Shown piece after piece: positions 41,692-50,345 of a stretch of 64,000 nt of DNA. Made by a program: the position numbers and the translations under genes. Positions within the stretch are counted from its first letter, which is position 1. Each line of letters starts with the position of its first letter. The notes below the pieces were generated by a model. The model was not told the origin of the DNA. It was given only the letters and a program-made list of their open reading frames with translations, and searched no databases. This DNA is from Phytoactinopolyspora halophila. Its GTDB lineage: Bacteria > Actinomycetota > Actinomycetes > Jiangellales > Jiangellaceae. The stretch covers positions 1-64,000 of the forward strand of contig NZ_QMIG01000002.1 of NCBI RefSeq assembly GCF_003287285.1, in the 5' to 3' direction.

Positions 41692-42095
41692 GTCTGTGAC
41701 GTCGCACGCAACGCCTGGACGGCCTGCTGCGCCGCCTTCTTGGAACGCTTAGACCCGGATATGGCTCCGAACCTGCTCCTCGCCACCAGCACCGCGATGA
41801 GCGCCACGAGCAGGTACAAGCCCGCGACGATGAGAAACGCCCATCCGGGTGCCAGACCCAAACCGGTCAGACCATAGGCCACGGCGATGGACAGCAGGAT
41901 CAATGCGAATACCGAAAGCACTCCCGCCACCGCGATGAGAGCCGCACCGAGTCCCGCCGCCCGGACATCCGCACGAAGCTCTGCCTTGGCGAGATCGATC
42001 TCGTCCCGGATCAGCCCGGACAGATCCTCTTTGATCGCAACGACGAGCCGTCCGGTGGACGGCTCGGTATCGTCGGGGGTCGACCTCGTGGTCAT
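41688..42095 (-). CDS. Phage holin superfamily membrane protein (PF07332-like)
   Basis: Protein of 135 residues with an N-terminal amphipathic helix LVVAIKEDLSGLIRDEIDLAKAELR and two membrane helices (AALIAVAGVLSVFALILLSIAVAYG and WAFLIVAGLYLLVALIAVLV), then a basic tail. This is the actinobacterial Phage_holin_3_6/DUF1469 pattern; despite the name these are housekeeping membrane proteins of unknown role. Overlap with the downstream hydrolase gene suggests a shared function. Confidence 0.85.
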   Translation of the reverse strand: MTTRSTPDDTEPSTGRLVVAIKEDLSGLIRDEIDLAKAELRADVRAAGLGAALIAVAGVLSVFALILLSIAVAYGLTGLGLAPGWAFLIVAGLYLLVALIAVLVARSRFGAISGSKRSKKAAQQAVQALRATSQT

Positions 42096-42198
42096 CCGAG
42101 TCTCCTGTCCTGCTTCTACGTCGACATCTCTAGATCCCTAAGCGACTCTAGAGCACGTGCGACCATAACGAATGCAACTCGCCCGACGAGGCGGTCAC

Positions 42199-43236
42199 TC
42201 AACCCATGAACGGCGCGACGTGCTCCCACCGGGGATCGTAGGACCGTGCTATCGACGTCTTACCCCGACTCCATTTCTCCAATACCGGTTTGGCGACGTC
42301 GGGATCGATCTCGAGCCCGTCCACATAGAAGTGGGCGACCACCTGGCTCCCACCCGTGATGTGTCCGACGTGCACCACCTGCGGCCCTTCGCCACCGAAC
42401 GCATCCACGATATGACCTTCCAGCTCTTCGATCTCGTGGGTGATCGACGGGTCCGCGGGCATGCCGTTGCCAGAGTCCTCGTATCCGAGCACCACCGCGA
42501 CGTGCGTGTCCGCGAGCGGATGCGTATATCGGCTCACAGCGCGGCGCACGATCGCGAACACCGGGCCCTTCGGGCTGCGCCCTTCCATCGCCGCCCATTC
42601 GCCGCCGGAGCCTCCGAGCTGGTCGACAACACTCCCCAACGACGCGAGCGGCATCGCGTCGACTGGCGAATCGACCGTGACCTCCACCGAGCCGATCCAC
42701 CGCTCGACGTCGATCTCGCCGACCGCCGCGTCAAGCCCCAGGAACGCCACGCGCAGCCGGTGGTCGTGATCGACCAGCGTGAACAAGGGATGGTGCACGG
42801 CAACGTGCACCTTTCCCGAATTGGTGTCCACCCGCGCGGCAGCAACGAGCTCGTTCAGGGCGAAGTCGAAGTCATCGACCTTCACCACGCTCGACTCCAG
42901 GGTTTCGGGATGACGCCAGCGCGTGGAGATGAACTCGACGTCGGCGTCATCCGGAGCTGCCAGGCACCAGCGCGCCGCTGTCGCCCGCAGCTCGGGCACA
43001 CCGGCGCTGGTCACGAGCAAACCGAATTTCTTGTCCCGGCTGGCCGTGAATTCACAGCTCAACCGGGAGTCGATAGCCGCGATCGCCGGTTCGACCAGGC
43101 GCAGGGCAGCCTCCGTACGGTTCTCTTCGAGTGCTTCGACGATCTCCTGGCGATGAGCTCCCCACCATGACCAGAAGGCCGCGATAGCGGGACGGGGGTC
43201 AGTGGCGCGGCTCATCCTTCGTCGAAACAAACCCAT
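42199..43236 (-). CDS. DUF695-like cytosolic protein
   Basis: Protein of 345 residues with no membrane segment or signal peptide. The C-terminal part (HVGHITGGSQVVAHFYVDG to ARSYDPRWEHVAPF) resembles DUF695 proteins. The N-terminal half (FWSWWGAHRQEIVEALEENRTE, LLVTSAGVPELRATAARWCLAAP) is a separate domain found with it. The function is unknown. The gene is single, on the same strand as the holin and hydrolase genes but 103 nt upstream of them. Confidence 0.6.
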   Translation of the reverse strand: MGLFRRRMSRATDPRPAIAAFWSWWGAHRQEIVEALEENRTEAALRLVEPAIAAIDSRLSCEFTASRDKKFGLLVTSAGVPELRATAARWCLAAPDDADVEFISTRWRHPETLESSVVKVDDFDFALNELVAAARVDTNSGKVHVAVHHPLFTLVDHDHRLRVAFLGLDAAVGEIDVERWIGSVEVTVDSPVDAMPLASLGSVVDQLGGSGGEWAAMEGRSPKGPVFAIVRRAVSRYTHPLADTHVAVVLGYEDSGNGMPADPSITHEIEELEGHIVDAFGGEGPQVVHVGHITGGSQVVAHFYVDGLEIDPDVAKPVLEKWSRGKTSIARSYDPRWEHVAPFMG

Positions 43237-43324
43237 GACGCCAGCTTAGATGCCGTACCCACCGTTCCCCACGCCCCGCACACTTCCGGTAAATGCGGGA
43301 ACTGCCGCCCGACGACGCGCCTTC

Positions 43325-44062
43325 TCATCCCCCACGATGGCCCTGCAAGGTACTGTCCAGCGTCATGTGCACCTGGTAGCGATCCGCGCGATACCACGAG
43401 GTGACGTGCTCCAGTGGTCGCCCGGACGCGTATGAGGTCTTGCGGAACACCAGCAACGGCGCTGCCGCCGGGACGCGCAGCAGCCGCGCGCGCAGCGGAT
43501 CGGCGCCCTCGGCCCATACCGTCTGCGCGGCGGAGTCGAGCACTCGCCCGTAATCGTGGGCGAGGATCGAGTAGACCGAGCTGGTCAGGTCCCGTTCCAG
43601 CAAGCCAGGTAGCGGAGACGCCGGCAACCACGACACTTCGTGCGCCATCGGCGCGCCGTCCGCCGAGCGCAACCGCTCGATCCGAAACGCGCGATCGGTC
43701 ACATCCAGCCCCAGCGCGGCACGGGCAGGCGGCGGCGCCACCGTCTCATCCGCACCGAGAACGACGGTCGACGGCTTGTGCCCCCGGCGGCGCATGTCCT
43801 CGGTGAACGAGGACAGGTGCATCTGCGATTCGACCTTGGGAGCGGAAACGAACGTTCCCTTGCCCCGTACCCGGTAGAGCCGCCCTTCTGCGACCAGCCG
43901 ACCGACAGCCTCCCGCACCGTGGCCCGGCTGACACCGAAGCGCTGGACGATCTCGCGTTCCGAGGGGATGGGTGCGTCCGGTACCAGCTCACCCTCGACC
44001 ATTGCGAGGAGGATCTCTCGCAATTGGCGGTGTTTGGGCACCGGGCCGTTGACGACGTTCAC
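43325..44062 (-). CDS. GntR family regulator, HutC/UTRA type
   Basis: Regulator of 245 residues if GTG 44062 is used (VNVVNGPVPKHRQLREIL). The N-terminal winged helix reads PIPSEREIVQRFGVSRATVREAVGRLVAEG followed by RVRGKGTFVSAPK; the C-terminal UTRA ligand domain runs from MHLSSFTEDMRRRGHKPST to QVHMTLDSTL. Such DasR-like proteins bind amino-sugar phosphates. It is divergent from a SIS-domain aminosugar isomerase gene and likely regulates it. The start is uncertain because no strong ribosome binding site precedes it. Confidence 0.87.
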   Translation of the reverse strand: MNVVNGPVPKHRQLREILLAMVEGELVPDAPIPSEREIVQRFGVSRATVREAVGRLVAEGRLYRVRGKGTFVSAPKVESQMHLSSFTEDMRRRGHKPSTVVLGADETVAPPPARAALGLDVTDRAFRIERLRSADGAPMAHEVSWLPASPLPGLLERDLTSSVYSILAHDYGRVLDSAAQTVWAEGADPLRARLLRVPAAAPLLVFRKTSYASGRPLEHVTSWYRADRYQVHMTLDSTLQGHRGG

Positions 44063-44101
44063 TGACGAAAGGGTAATTCCAACCGGGGAATATCGTGCCC
44101 C

Positions 44102-44132
44102 ACACGATGGTGTCGCACCCAACTGATGTCAA
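44102..44132 (-). promoter_or_regulatory. Promoter/operator of the GntR-SIS divergent pair
   Basis: On the minus strand TTGACA (complement of 44127-44132) is a consensus -35 box, and about 17 nt downstream lies ACACCATCGTGT (44102-44113), an ACAC-N4-GTGT inverted repeat overlapping the expected -10. The position suits autoregulation by the GntR protein. Confidence 0.45.
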
Positions 44133-44184
44133 GATGTGATTCGGGTTCAGCACCGTACTCAGGATCATTCGTGAGGAGAGCTGC

Positions 44185-45237
44185 GTGACCGACACCACGA
44201 TGGCCCGCGAGATCGCCGAACAGCCGGCGGCGCTCGCGCGCACCCTGCAATCACTCCGGCCGCAGCGCGCAGCCCTGAACAGGCTGGCAGGCGACACCCG
44301 TGCCGTCCTGTTCGTCGCTCGTGGCTCATCGGACAACGCCGCCGTGTACGGTCGCTACCTGCTGGAGGTGCACGCGGGCCGGCCCAGTGGCCTGGCCGCA
44401 CCGAGCGTCGCCACCCACTACGCCGCCGAGCTCGATCTCTCCGGTGTGCTCGTCGTGTCGGTCTCGCAGTCAGGTGAGACGCAAGAGATCGTCGAGACGC
44501 AAGCCTGGGCCGCCACACGAGGCGCGCGCACCGTCGCGGTGACGAACGACGGCTCCAGTTCGCTGGCCAACGCTGCCGACCTCGCGCTCGTGACGGAGGC
44601 GGGTACCGAGGTCGCGGTGCCTGCCACGAAGTCCTACACCGCCCAGCTCGCCGCCATGGCCATCCTGGCGGGAGGGCTCTCGGCACGTACCGACGCTCTC
44701 GACGCGGACCTCGACCGGGTGCCTGATGAGGTCGAGCGCCTCATCACGGCCCGCGCGGGCGTCGACGCCGCCGCCACGCAGCTCGCCGCCACGAACGAGG
44801 CACTCGTCAGTGGCCGCGGGCTGACGTTCGGCACCGCGCTGGAAGCGGCCCTGAAGCTGGAGGAGACCTGCCTGCGACCGGTCCGCGGGCTCTCCTACGC
44901 CGATCTGCGGCACGGACCGATCGCCGTGGTCGACGCGGATCACGTCGCCCTCCTCGTCACTGCGGCAGACGGGCCGATGGTCCCCGGAATGACCGAACTG
45001 GCGCACGACCTTCGTCGTCGCGGCGCCGCCGGTGTGGTCGGCATTGGCGGCGATGCCGGCTTCGGGTCGGCCGTCGACGTAGCCGTCCCCGGCCCCGAAC
45101 TTTCCGAACCGATCGCGCCGCTGGCTCTCATCGTGCCCGCACAGCTTATGGTCGAGACGCTCGCCCGCAAGCTCGGGCTGGATCCAGACGAGCCCCGCGG
45201 GCTGTCCAAAGTCACCCAAACCGACCCGTCAGAATGA
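44185..45237 (+). CDS. SIS-domain aminosugar isomerase/deaminase
   Basis: Protein of 350 residues from GTG 44185, preceded by GAGGAG. It consists of two SIS domains like the isomerase half of GlmS, without the glutaminase domain. Motifs: RAVLFVARGSSDNAAVYGRYLLE, VVSVSQSGETQEIVE (phosphosugar loop SQSGET), VPATKSYTAQLAAMAIL and the C-terminal GLSKVTQT with catalytic-type lysine. It is probably a glucosamine-6-phosphate deaminase of the NagB-II type or related. The divergent GntR regulator supports amino-sugar metabolism. The stop codon lies at the edge of a family A palindrome. Confidence 0.86.
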   Translation: MTDTTMAREIAEQPAALARTLQSLRPQRAALNRLAGDTRAVLFVARGSSDNAAVYGRYLLEVHAGRPSGLAAPSVATHYAAELDLSGVLVVSVSQSGETQEIVETQAWAATRGARTVAVTNDGSSSLANAADLALVTEAGTEVAVPATKSYTAQLAAMAILAGGLSARTDALDADLDRVPDEVERLITARAGVDAAATQLAATNEALVSGRGLTFGTALEAALKLEETCLRPVRGLSYADLRHGPIAVVDADHVALLVTAADGPMVPGMTELAHDLRRRGAAGVVGIGGDAGFGSAVDVAVPGPELSEPIAPLALIVPAQLMVETLARKLGLDPDEPRGLSKVTQTDPSE

Positions 45238-45251
45238 TCATGTTTGGTACG

Positions 45252-45299
45252 TTTTCTCGGGCGATAACACGGCTGCAGACGTGTTACGGCCCGGGAAAA
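45252..45299. repeat. Family A dispersed palindrome, copy 2
   Basis: TTTTCTCGGGCGATAACACG (45252-45271) and CGTGTTACGGCCCGGGAAAA (45280-45299) pair with a few mismatches. The flank GAATGATCATGTTTGGTACG (45232-45251) is nearly the reverse complement of the flank of copy 3 at 57949-57968. The SIS gene stop codon falls inside this flank. Confidence 0.8.
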
Positions 45300-45447
45300 C
45301 CACCTGACGCTCTGACCCATGGGGCTCGCCGTCGTGCCATGCCTTGCACGCTGAGTCCACGTAAGCAAGCGCTTTCCACCGCCAATCGACGGGTAACGGG
45401 CGTGCACGGCACGGGGCTCCCGCGGGTACCGCACGGGGCTCCAGCGC

Positions 45448-46206
45448 GCACCGCACGGGGCTCCAGCGCGCACGGGCACGGGCACGGGGCTCCAGCGGGC
45501 ACCGCACGGGGCTCCAGCGCGCACGGGCACGGGCACGGGGCTCCAGCGGGCACCGCACGGGGCTCCAGCGCGCACGGGCACGGGCACGGGGCTCCAGCGG
45601 GCACCGCACGGGGCTCCAGCGCGCACGGGCACGGGCACGGGGCTCCAGCGGGCACCGCACGGGGCTCCAGCGCGCACGGGCACGGGCACGGGGCTCCAGC
45701 GGGCACCGCACGGGGCTCCAGCGCGCACGGGCACGGGCACGGGGCTCCAGCGGGCACCGCACGGGGCTCCAGCGCGCACGGGCACGGGCACGGGGCTCCA
45801 GCGGGCACCGCACGGGGCTCCAGCGCGCACGGGCACGGGCACGGGGCTCCAGCGGGCACCGCACGGGGCTCCAGCGCGCACGGGCACGGGCACGGGGCTC
45901 CAGCGGGCACCGCACGGGGCTCCAGCGCGCACGGGCACGGGCACGGGGCTCCAGCGGGCACCGCACGGGGCTCCAGCGCGCACGGGCACGGGCACGGGGC
46001 TCCAGCGGGCACCGCACGGGGCTCCAGCGCGCACGGGCACGGGCACGGGGCTCCAGCGGGCACCGCACGGGGCTCCAGCGCGCACGGGCACGGGCACGGG
46101 GCTCCAGCGGGCACCGCACGGGGCTCCAGCGCGCACGGGCACGGGCACGGGGCTCCAGCGGGCACCGCACGGGGCTCCAGCGCGCACGGGCACGGGCACG
46201 GGGCTC
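45448..46206. repeat. 51-bp minisatellite, about 15 identical copies
   Basis: The unit consists of GCACCGCACGGGGCTCCAGC, GCGCACGGGCACGGGCACGG and GGCTCCAGCGG in tandem. It repeats with an exact 51-nt period from 45448; the CACGGGCACGGG core recurs 15 times between 45471 and 46185. Because 51 is a multiple of 3 and the unit has no stop in most frames, long frames stay open on both strands (for example a 17-residue HGHGHGAPAGTARGSSA repeat on the plus strand), but I do not regard these as genes. A degenerate half-unit precedes the array at about 45409-45447. Recent expansion is implied by identity of the copies. Confidence 0.93.
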
Positions 46207-46318
46207 GGGCGTGCACGACGCGAGGACCGGTGTGCAGGGAACGACCCCGGCAGCGGCGCGGAGCGTGAACCGGGGAACCGAGGCTTCGCGGGGGCTGCGA
46301 CGGGTGGGAGGCGAACCG

Positions 46319-47071
46319 TCACGCCTGCGGTGGCGGAAGGGGCGCGTGCTGGCGGATCCACGTATGCATCGCGATGGCCGCGGCCGCCCCCGCATTGATC
46401 GAACGTGTCGAGCCGAACTGCGCGATCGACACGCAGCGGTCCACGTATTCCCGCGCGGAGTCCGAGAGACCCGGGCCTTCCTGCCCGAACAGCAGAACGC
46501 ATCGCCGCGGAAGGTCGACGGTTTCGAGTGGAACGGCCCCGGGGAGGTTGTCGATGCCGATCACCTGGAGCTCCTGGTCATGCGCCCACGCGGTCAGCGC
46601 GGCGAGGTTCGGATGGTGCCGAATGTGCTGGTAGCGATCGGTCACCATCGCACCGCGCCGATTCCAGCGCCGCCGGCCCACGATGTGCACCTCCGCCGCC
46701 AGGAACGCATTTGCCGTGCGCACCACGGAGCCGATGTTGAAGTCGTGCTGCCAGTTCTCGATCGCGACGTGAAACGAGTGCCGCCGCCGATCCAGGTCCT
46801 CGACGATCGCCTCCCGTCGCCAGTAGCGGTAACGGTCGACGACGTTGCGCCGGTCTCCGAGAGCGAGCAACTCCGGATCATAGCGCGCGTCGTCCGGCCA
46901 CGGTCCGTCCCACGGACCGACTCCCGGAAGCGGTGTACCGTCCGGTGTACCCGGCACATCTTCAGGGTCCTCTGGAACGTCCGAGTCCGCGGGCGTATCC
47001 GGTTCGCCACTCCCGCCTGGCTCGCCGCCCGTGGCCGACTGGATGCGATCGTCGTCGTTCACGTCAAACAC
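46319..47071 (-). CDS. SpoU/TrmH family RNA 2'-O-methyltransferase
   Basis: SPOUT-fold methyltransferase of 250 residues. An acidic, Pro-rich N-terminal 60 residues precedes the catalytic domain. Motif 1 is ENWQHDFNIGSVVRTANAF, with the asparagine and arginine typical of TrmH; motif 2 is LLFGQEGPGLSD; motif 3 is IAQFGSTRSINAGAAAAIAMHTW. The target is tRNA or rRNA. By memory an equivalent lies near pyrE and clpB in mycobacteria (Rv0380c), matching this neighbourhood. Confidence 0.9.
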   Translation of the reverse strand: MFDVNDDDRIQSATGGEPGGSGEPDTPADSDVPEDPEDVPGTPDGTPLPGVGPWDGPWPDDARYDPELLALGDRRNVVDRYRYWRREAIVEDLDRRRHSFHVAIENWQHDFNIGSVVRTANAFLAAEVHIVGRRRWNRRGAMVTDRYQHIRHHPNLAALTAWAHDQELQVIGIDNLPGAVPLETVDLPRRCVLLFGQEGPGLSDSAREYVDRCVSIAQFGSTRSINAGAAAAIAMHTWIRQHAPLPPPQA

Positions 47072-47148
47072 CGTAGCGCCCTCGCACGTCGCCGGATGAG
47101 CTCGCGGCTCGACGACGCAGGCGCTACGGTCACGGATCGTTCACGATC

Positions 47149-47622
47149 TCAACGTCTCTGATGTTGCAATGCCTCCCGCACCGTACGCACCGCCTCGTCG
47201 GGTTCGAGCAGCTCTCCCGAGCTGATGGTGACGCCGTCGACGATGATCGCCGCGTATGCGGGTGCTCGCAACGCGGTGCGCAGCGCCGCTAGCCATCCGG
47301 CACCCCTCCGGCGAGCATCCCGGACGAGGGTGGGCACCAGATACCAGTGGTTGCGTGGATCGACGATCTCCAGGTCGGCTTCGTCGGGCAATGCCTCTCG
47401 GAGAGCGACGTAGGCTCGCGCGAAGGGTTGCCATCCCGCCCGCTCGTCGAAGCGCGTGCCGCCACGCACGGGATGGTGCTCGGGCTCGACGCACAGACCT
47501 TTCGACGATCCGCCACTGCAGCATCCGGCGCCGACGCCGTCGGACATGTCCCATGGCCGGATCATCAGGATGCGATGCCGTGCGGAACGCGCCTCGTGGG
47601 TCGGAATCTCGTCCACGTTCAT
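47149..47622 (-). CDS. CstA-linked protein with a Cys-Cys motif, unknown
   Basis: Soluble protein of 157 residues that overlaps the cstA stop by 4 nt, so it is co-translated with the peptide transporter. An early strand HRILMIRPWDMSD is followed by GVGAGCCSGGSSKGLCVEPEHH with a vicinal cysteine pair and a third cysteine, then LEIVDPRNHWYLVPTLVRDARRRG and YAAIIVDGVTISSGEL. The beta-alpha-beta pattern with early cysteines suggests a thioredoxin-like or metal-binding fold, but I do not recognise a named family. The usual small CstA partner YbdD is not present. Confidence 0.65.
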   Translation of the reverse strand: MNVDEIPTHEARSARHRILMIRPWDMSDGVGAGCCSGGSSKGLCVEPEHHPVRGGTRFDERAGWQPFARAYVALREALPDEADLEIVDPRNHWYLVPTLVRDARRRGAGWLAALRTALRAPAYAAIIVDGVTISSGELLEPDEAVRTVREALQHQRR

Positions 47623-49415
47623 GCCGTGCCATCCCCGCTTGTTTCCGAGCCCGATACCTCTCCGCTAGCCCCGGACCCCGTGTCCACGCCGGCCGACCCG
47701 CTGTCACCGGAACCACCGATCGTCGCTCCACGGCGCTCGGCCACCGTGCGGCGCAGCGCGATCGCGGCCTCGACGATGAGCCACAGCGCCAAGAACAGGA
47801 TGATCACGTCGAGGGGAACCAGGACCCAGCGTTCCGGCGATTCCCAGAATTCGCCGAGCTGGACGAACAACGCCCAGGTGGTCATCACCAGCAGGAAGAC
47901 CATCGGGATCAGGATCGCGATCGGGTTGCGCATTCGCTTGGTCACCCACACCGCCACAACGGCCATGGCCAGGCCGGCCGTGAGCTGGTTCGTGGTACCG
48001 AACAGCCGCCACAGGGTGCCGAAGGCGAAGCCCGCGTCGCTTCGTCCTGGCATCAACGCGAGGAACACCGGAAGTGCGATGGCAGCCAGCCCGGCCAGGG
48101 TGAGGCTCCGCGAGAGCCGCCGCCAGCCGAGGATCGTCGCGATCTCCTGCACGATGTATCGCTGCAGCCGCACGCCGGTGTCCATCGTGGTCGCGGCGAA
48201 CGACACGACGACGACGGCGGCGAACACGGTCCCGAGCGTGAATTCGATGCCGAGGTTGCTGGCGAACTGCGCGATCCCGTTGACGAAGTTGCCCGTGGCA
48301 CCGTCGGAGGCGTCGGCGTAGGTCGCGTAGGTCTCCTCCCACTCGACCTGGGTGGCGGCAACACCAGCGCTTACCGCCAGCACGGATGCGAGTGCCAGGC
48401 TGCCTTCTCCGAGCGCGCCCATGTACCCGACGTGTCGGGCGTCGGTCTCCTTGTCCAGCTGTTTCGACGTCGTTCCCGACGAGACCAGCGAGTGGAACCC
48501 GGAGATCGCACCACAGGCGATGGTGATGAACAAGAACGGGAAGATGTTCGGCGAATCGTCCGGCACGTCGCCCCGCACCGCCGGCGCGACGAGCTTGTCC
48601 CACCCGACGAGGACGCCGGCGAAGGTCACCGCCAGCGCGATGAACAGCTGGTGAGAGTTGATGTAGTCCCGCGGCTGGAGCAGCAGCCACACCGGAAGGC
48701 GCGAGGCGATGAACGTGTAGGCGAACATGATCACCACCCACACGTCACGCGGCTCCATGCCGAGCCAGTCCGCGAAGCCCGTGATCTCGATCGGGTAGTG
48801 GTGTCCCACCCAGATCAGGAAGTACAGCCCGATGACACCGATGAGCGACGGCACCAGCGCGGGGGTGCGCGTCCGGTAGATGTACTGGCCGATGGCGATC
48901 GCGAGCGGGATCTCGACGAAGACCGGGATCACCGCGCCCGGAAAGAGCACGAAGAGGTTGCCGATGACCACCGCGAAGACCGCGTTCACCAGCGTCAGCA
49001 GGAAGAAGATGATGCACAGGAAGAGCACCCGAGATCGGGCGCTGATGACCTCGGCGGTCAGGGTTCCGATGTTCTTCGCCTTGTGCCGCACGGACACGGC
49101 CAAGGCACCGAAGTCGTGGACGCCGGCGGCGAAGAGGGTGCCGATGGTGATCCACAAGAGTGCCGGCAGCCACCCCCAGAACACCGCGATGGCCGGGCCG
49201 ACGATCGGCGCGGCACCTGCGATCGACGTGAAATGGTGCCCGAAGAGTACATGCTTGTTGGTGGGGACGAAGTCCACTCCGTCTGCCAGCTCGTGCGCTG
49301 GCGTGACGAAGGCGGGATCGAGCGCGTAGACCTTGGTGGCAAGGTAGCGCGAATAGTAGACGTAACCGAACGCGAAGAGTGCAAGGACGGCAGCTGCGAC
49401 AGCGACGGCGGGCAT
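47619..49415 (-). CDS. cstA: Carbon starvation protein CstA, peptide transporter
   Basis: Membrane protein of 598 residues from ATG 49415, which has GGGAGG at the right spacing; the open frame extends upstream but would place the start above the promoter. About sixteen membrane helices are seen. CstA landmarks: RYLATKVYALDPAFVTPAHELADGVDFVPTNKHVLFGHHFTSIAGAAPIVGPAIA in consecutive segments, and later CGAISGFHSLVSSGTTSKQL. The family imports peptides or pyruvate during carbon limitation. The hydrophilic tail is Gly/Ser/Asp-rich. A CRP-like site overlaps its promoter. Confidence 0.94.
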   Translation of the reverse strand: MPAVAVAAAVLALFAFGYVYYSRYLATKVYALDPAFVTPAHELADGVDFVPTNKHVLFGHHFTSIAGAAPIVGPAIAVFWGWLPALLWITIGTLFAAGVHDFGALAVSVRHKAKNIGTLTAEVISARSRVLFLCIIFFLLTLVNAVFAVVIGNLFVLFPGAVIPVFVEIPLAIAIGQYIYRTRTPALVPSLIGVIGLYFLIWVGHHYPIEITGFADWLGMEPRDVWVVIMFAYTFIASRLPVWLLLQPRDYINSHQLFIALAVTFAGVLVGWDKLVAPAVRGDVPDDSPNIFPFLFITIACGAISGFHSLVSSGTTSKQLDKETDARHVGYMGALGEGSLALASVLAVSAGVAATQVEWEETYATYADASDGATGNFVNGIAQFASNLGIEFTLGTVFAAVVVVSFAATTMDTGVRLQRYIVQEIATILGWRRLSRSLTLAGLAAIALPVFLALMPGRSDAGFAFGTLWRLFGTTNQLTAGLAMAVVAVWVTKRMRNPIAILIPMVFLLVMTTWALFVQLGEFWESPERWVLVPLDVIILFLALWLIVEAAIALRRTVAERRGATIGGSGDSGSAGVDTGSGASGEVSGSETSGDGTA

Positions 49416-49475
49416 CTGGCCTCCCGGAGCTCGGCCGGTCTCCCCCAGGACACGGGACGACAGATCTTGCGCCAG

Positions 49476-49504
49476 CATATGAGATCTGTCACATTTCAAG
49501 TCAA
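49476..49504 (-). promoter_or_regulatory. cstA promoter with an embedded CRP-like site
   Basis: On the minus strand TTGACT (49499-49504), a 17-nt spacer and CATATG (49476-49481) form a promoter. Overlapping its spacer and -10 box is TGTGA-CAGATC-TCATA (49478-49493), one mismatch from the CRP consensus TGTGA-N6-TCACA. The site ends 62 nt upstream of the cstA start codon. Its position between -35 and -10 would predict repression by Crp, not activation. Confidence 0.6.
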
Positions 49505-49578
49505 TAGTTGATCGCATCGATACCGAAAGGCGTCGTCCGGGGAGGTCCACGCTGAATCTGGCTGCCGATATCCAACGC

Positions 49579-50331
49579 GTGATCGAGGCCGCAACCGTCA
49601 GCGAGCTCACCTGGCTTGATGCGGCCGGCCGCCCCGACGCCTGGCCCGTCACACCCCTGTGGCTTGCCGAACAGCCCGTCGTCGCATGCCCCTACGCCTC
49701 CGACGACTTCGCGCGCGGCGTCGCGGGCTCACCGACCGCCGCATTGGTGCTGTCCGACCAGCGTATGAGCGGTTCCCGGTGGAGCCCGCTGGCCATCACG
49801 GTCCGGCCTCGCCTGATCGAGGACCGGGATGGGAGCATCTTCACCGACCAGTTGCTCGTTCAAGAGCTGCGCAAGTACCCGCCTGCCCGCGCGCTCCTCG
49901 ACTCCGTCATCCTCCGCCGGGAGCACTGGTGGTACGTGCCCCGGCTGCTCATCGTGCTCGAGATGGTCTCGGTGACGGCTGTCGGTCCCCGCGTTCACCC
50001 CGGCGAGCAGGTGCTGTCGGTAGCCACGGATCGCGGTCTCGTCGTCGATACCGCCAGCACCGCCGCCCTCGACGAGGATCGTCTCCAGATCACCAGCCTG
50101 CTCGGCCACCCCCTGCCGGAAGGCGATGCCGCACTGCTCGGGCACGACTTCTCGATTCCCGATCTCGAACGCTGGACGCCGTGGATCACGCGTGGCCGGC
50201 TGACGGGCGACGTGATGGACGTCGACGAGTACCCGACGCGGACCGCACTGGAACCCACCCTGGGGCTTCGGCAACGGTTACGACGCCACCGGGACCTCGA
50301 GAAGGGGTGCCGCCGCGCCCTCGAACGCTGA
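49579..50331 (+). CDS. Uncharacterised protein, possibly flavin-reductase-like split barrel
   Basis: Protein of 250 residues from GTG 49579. TWLDAAGRPDAWPVTPLWL and ALVLSDQRMSGSRWSPLAITVRPRLIED resemble the first strands of pyridoxamine-phosphate-oxidase-like FMN-binding barrels, and LRKYPPARALLDSVILRREHWWYVPRLLIVLE a dimer helix plus strand. The C-terminal 100 residues are unmatched. No operon partner: it is divergent from cstA and convergent with pyrE. The function is not known and the fold call is tentative. Confidence 0.6.
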   Translation: MIEAATVSELTWLDAAGRPDAWPVTPLWLAEQPVVACPYASDDFARGVAGSPTAALVLSDQRMSGSRWSPLAITVRPRLIEDRDGSIFTDQLLVQELRKYPPARALLDSVILRREHWWYVPRLLIVLEMVSVTAVGPRVHPGEQVLSVATDRGLVVDTASTAALDEDRLQITSLLGHPLPEGDAALLGHDFSIPDLERWTPWITRGRLTGDVMDVDEYPTRTALEPTLGLRQRLRRHRDLEKGCRRALER

Positions 50332-50345
50332 CTCGCGAAGCTGGC

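Noticed and set aside
45448-46206. CRISPR array
   Set aside because: The array has no distinct spacers; the whole 51-bp unit is identical, and no cas genes are present in the window.
45234-46268. Plus-strand 344-codon frame through the 51-bp array
   Set aside because: The start lies in a family A palindrome flank, there is no ribosome binding site, and several other frames are equally open because the unit length is a multiple of three.
44940-46502. Minus-strand frames through the array (up to 520 codons)
   Set aside because: They extend into the SIS and methylase genes in antisense and consist mainly of repeat translation.
48880-49329. Plus-strand frame antisense to cstA
   Set aside because: Antisense shadow with no start signal or family similarity; cstA itself is a clear full-length gene.
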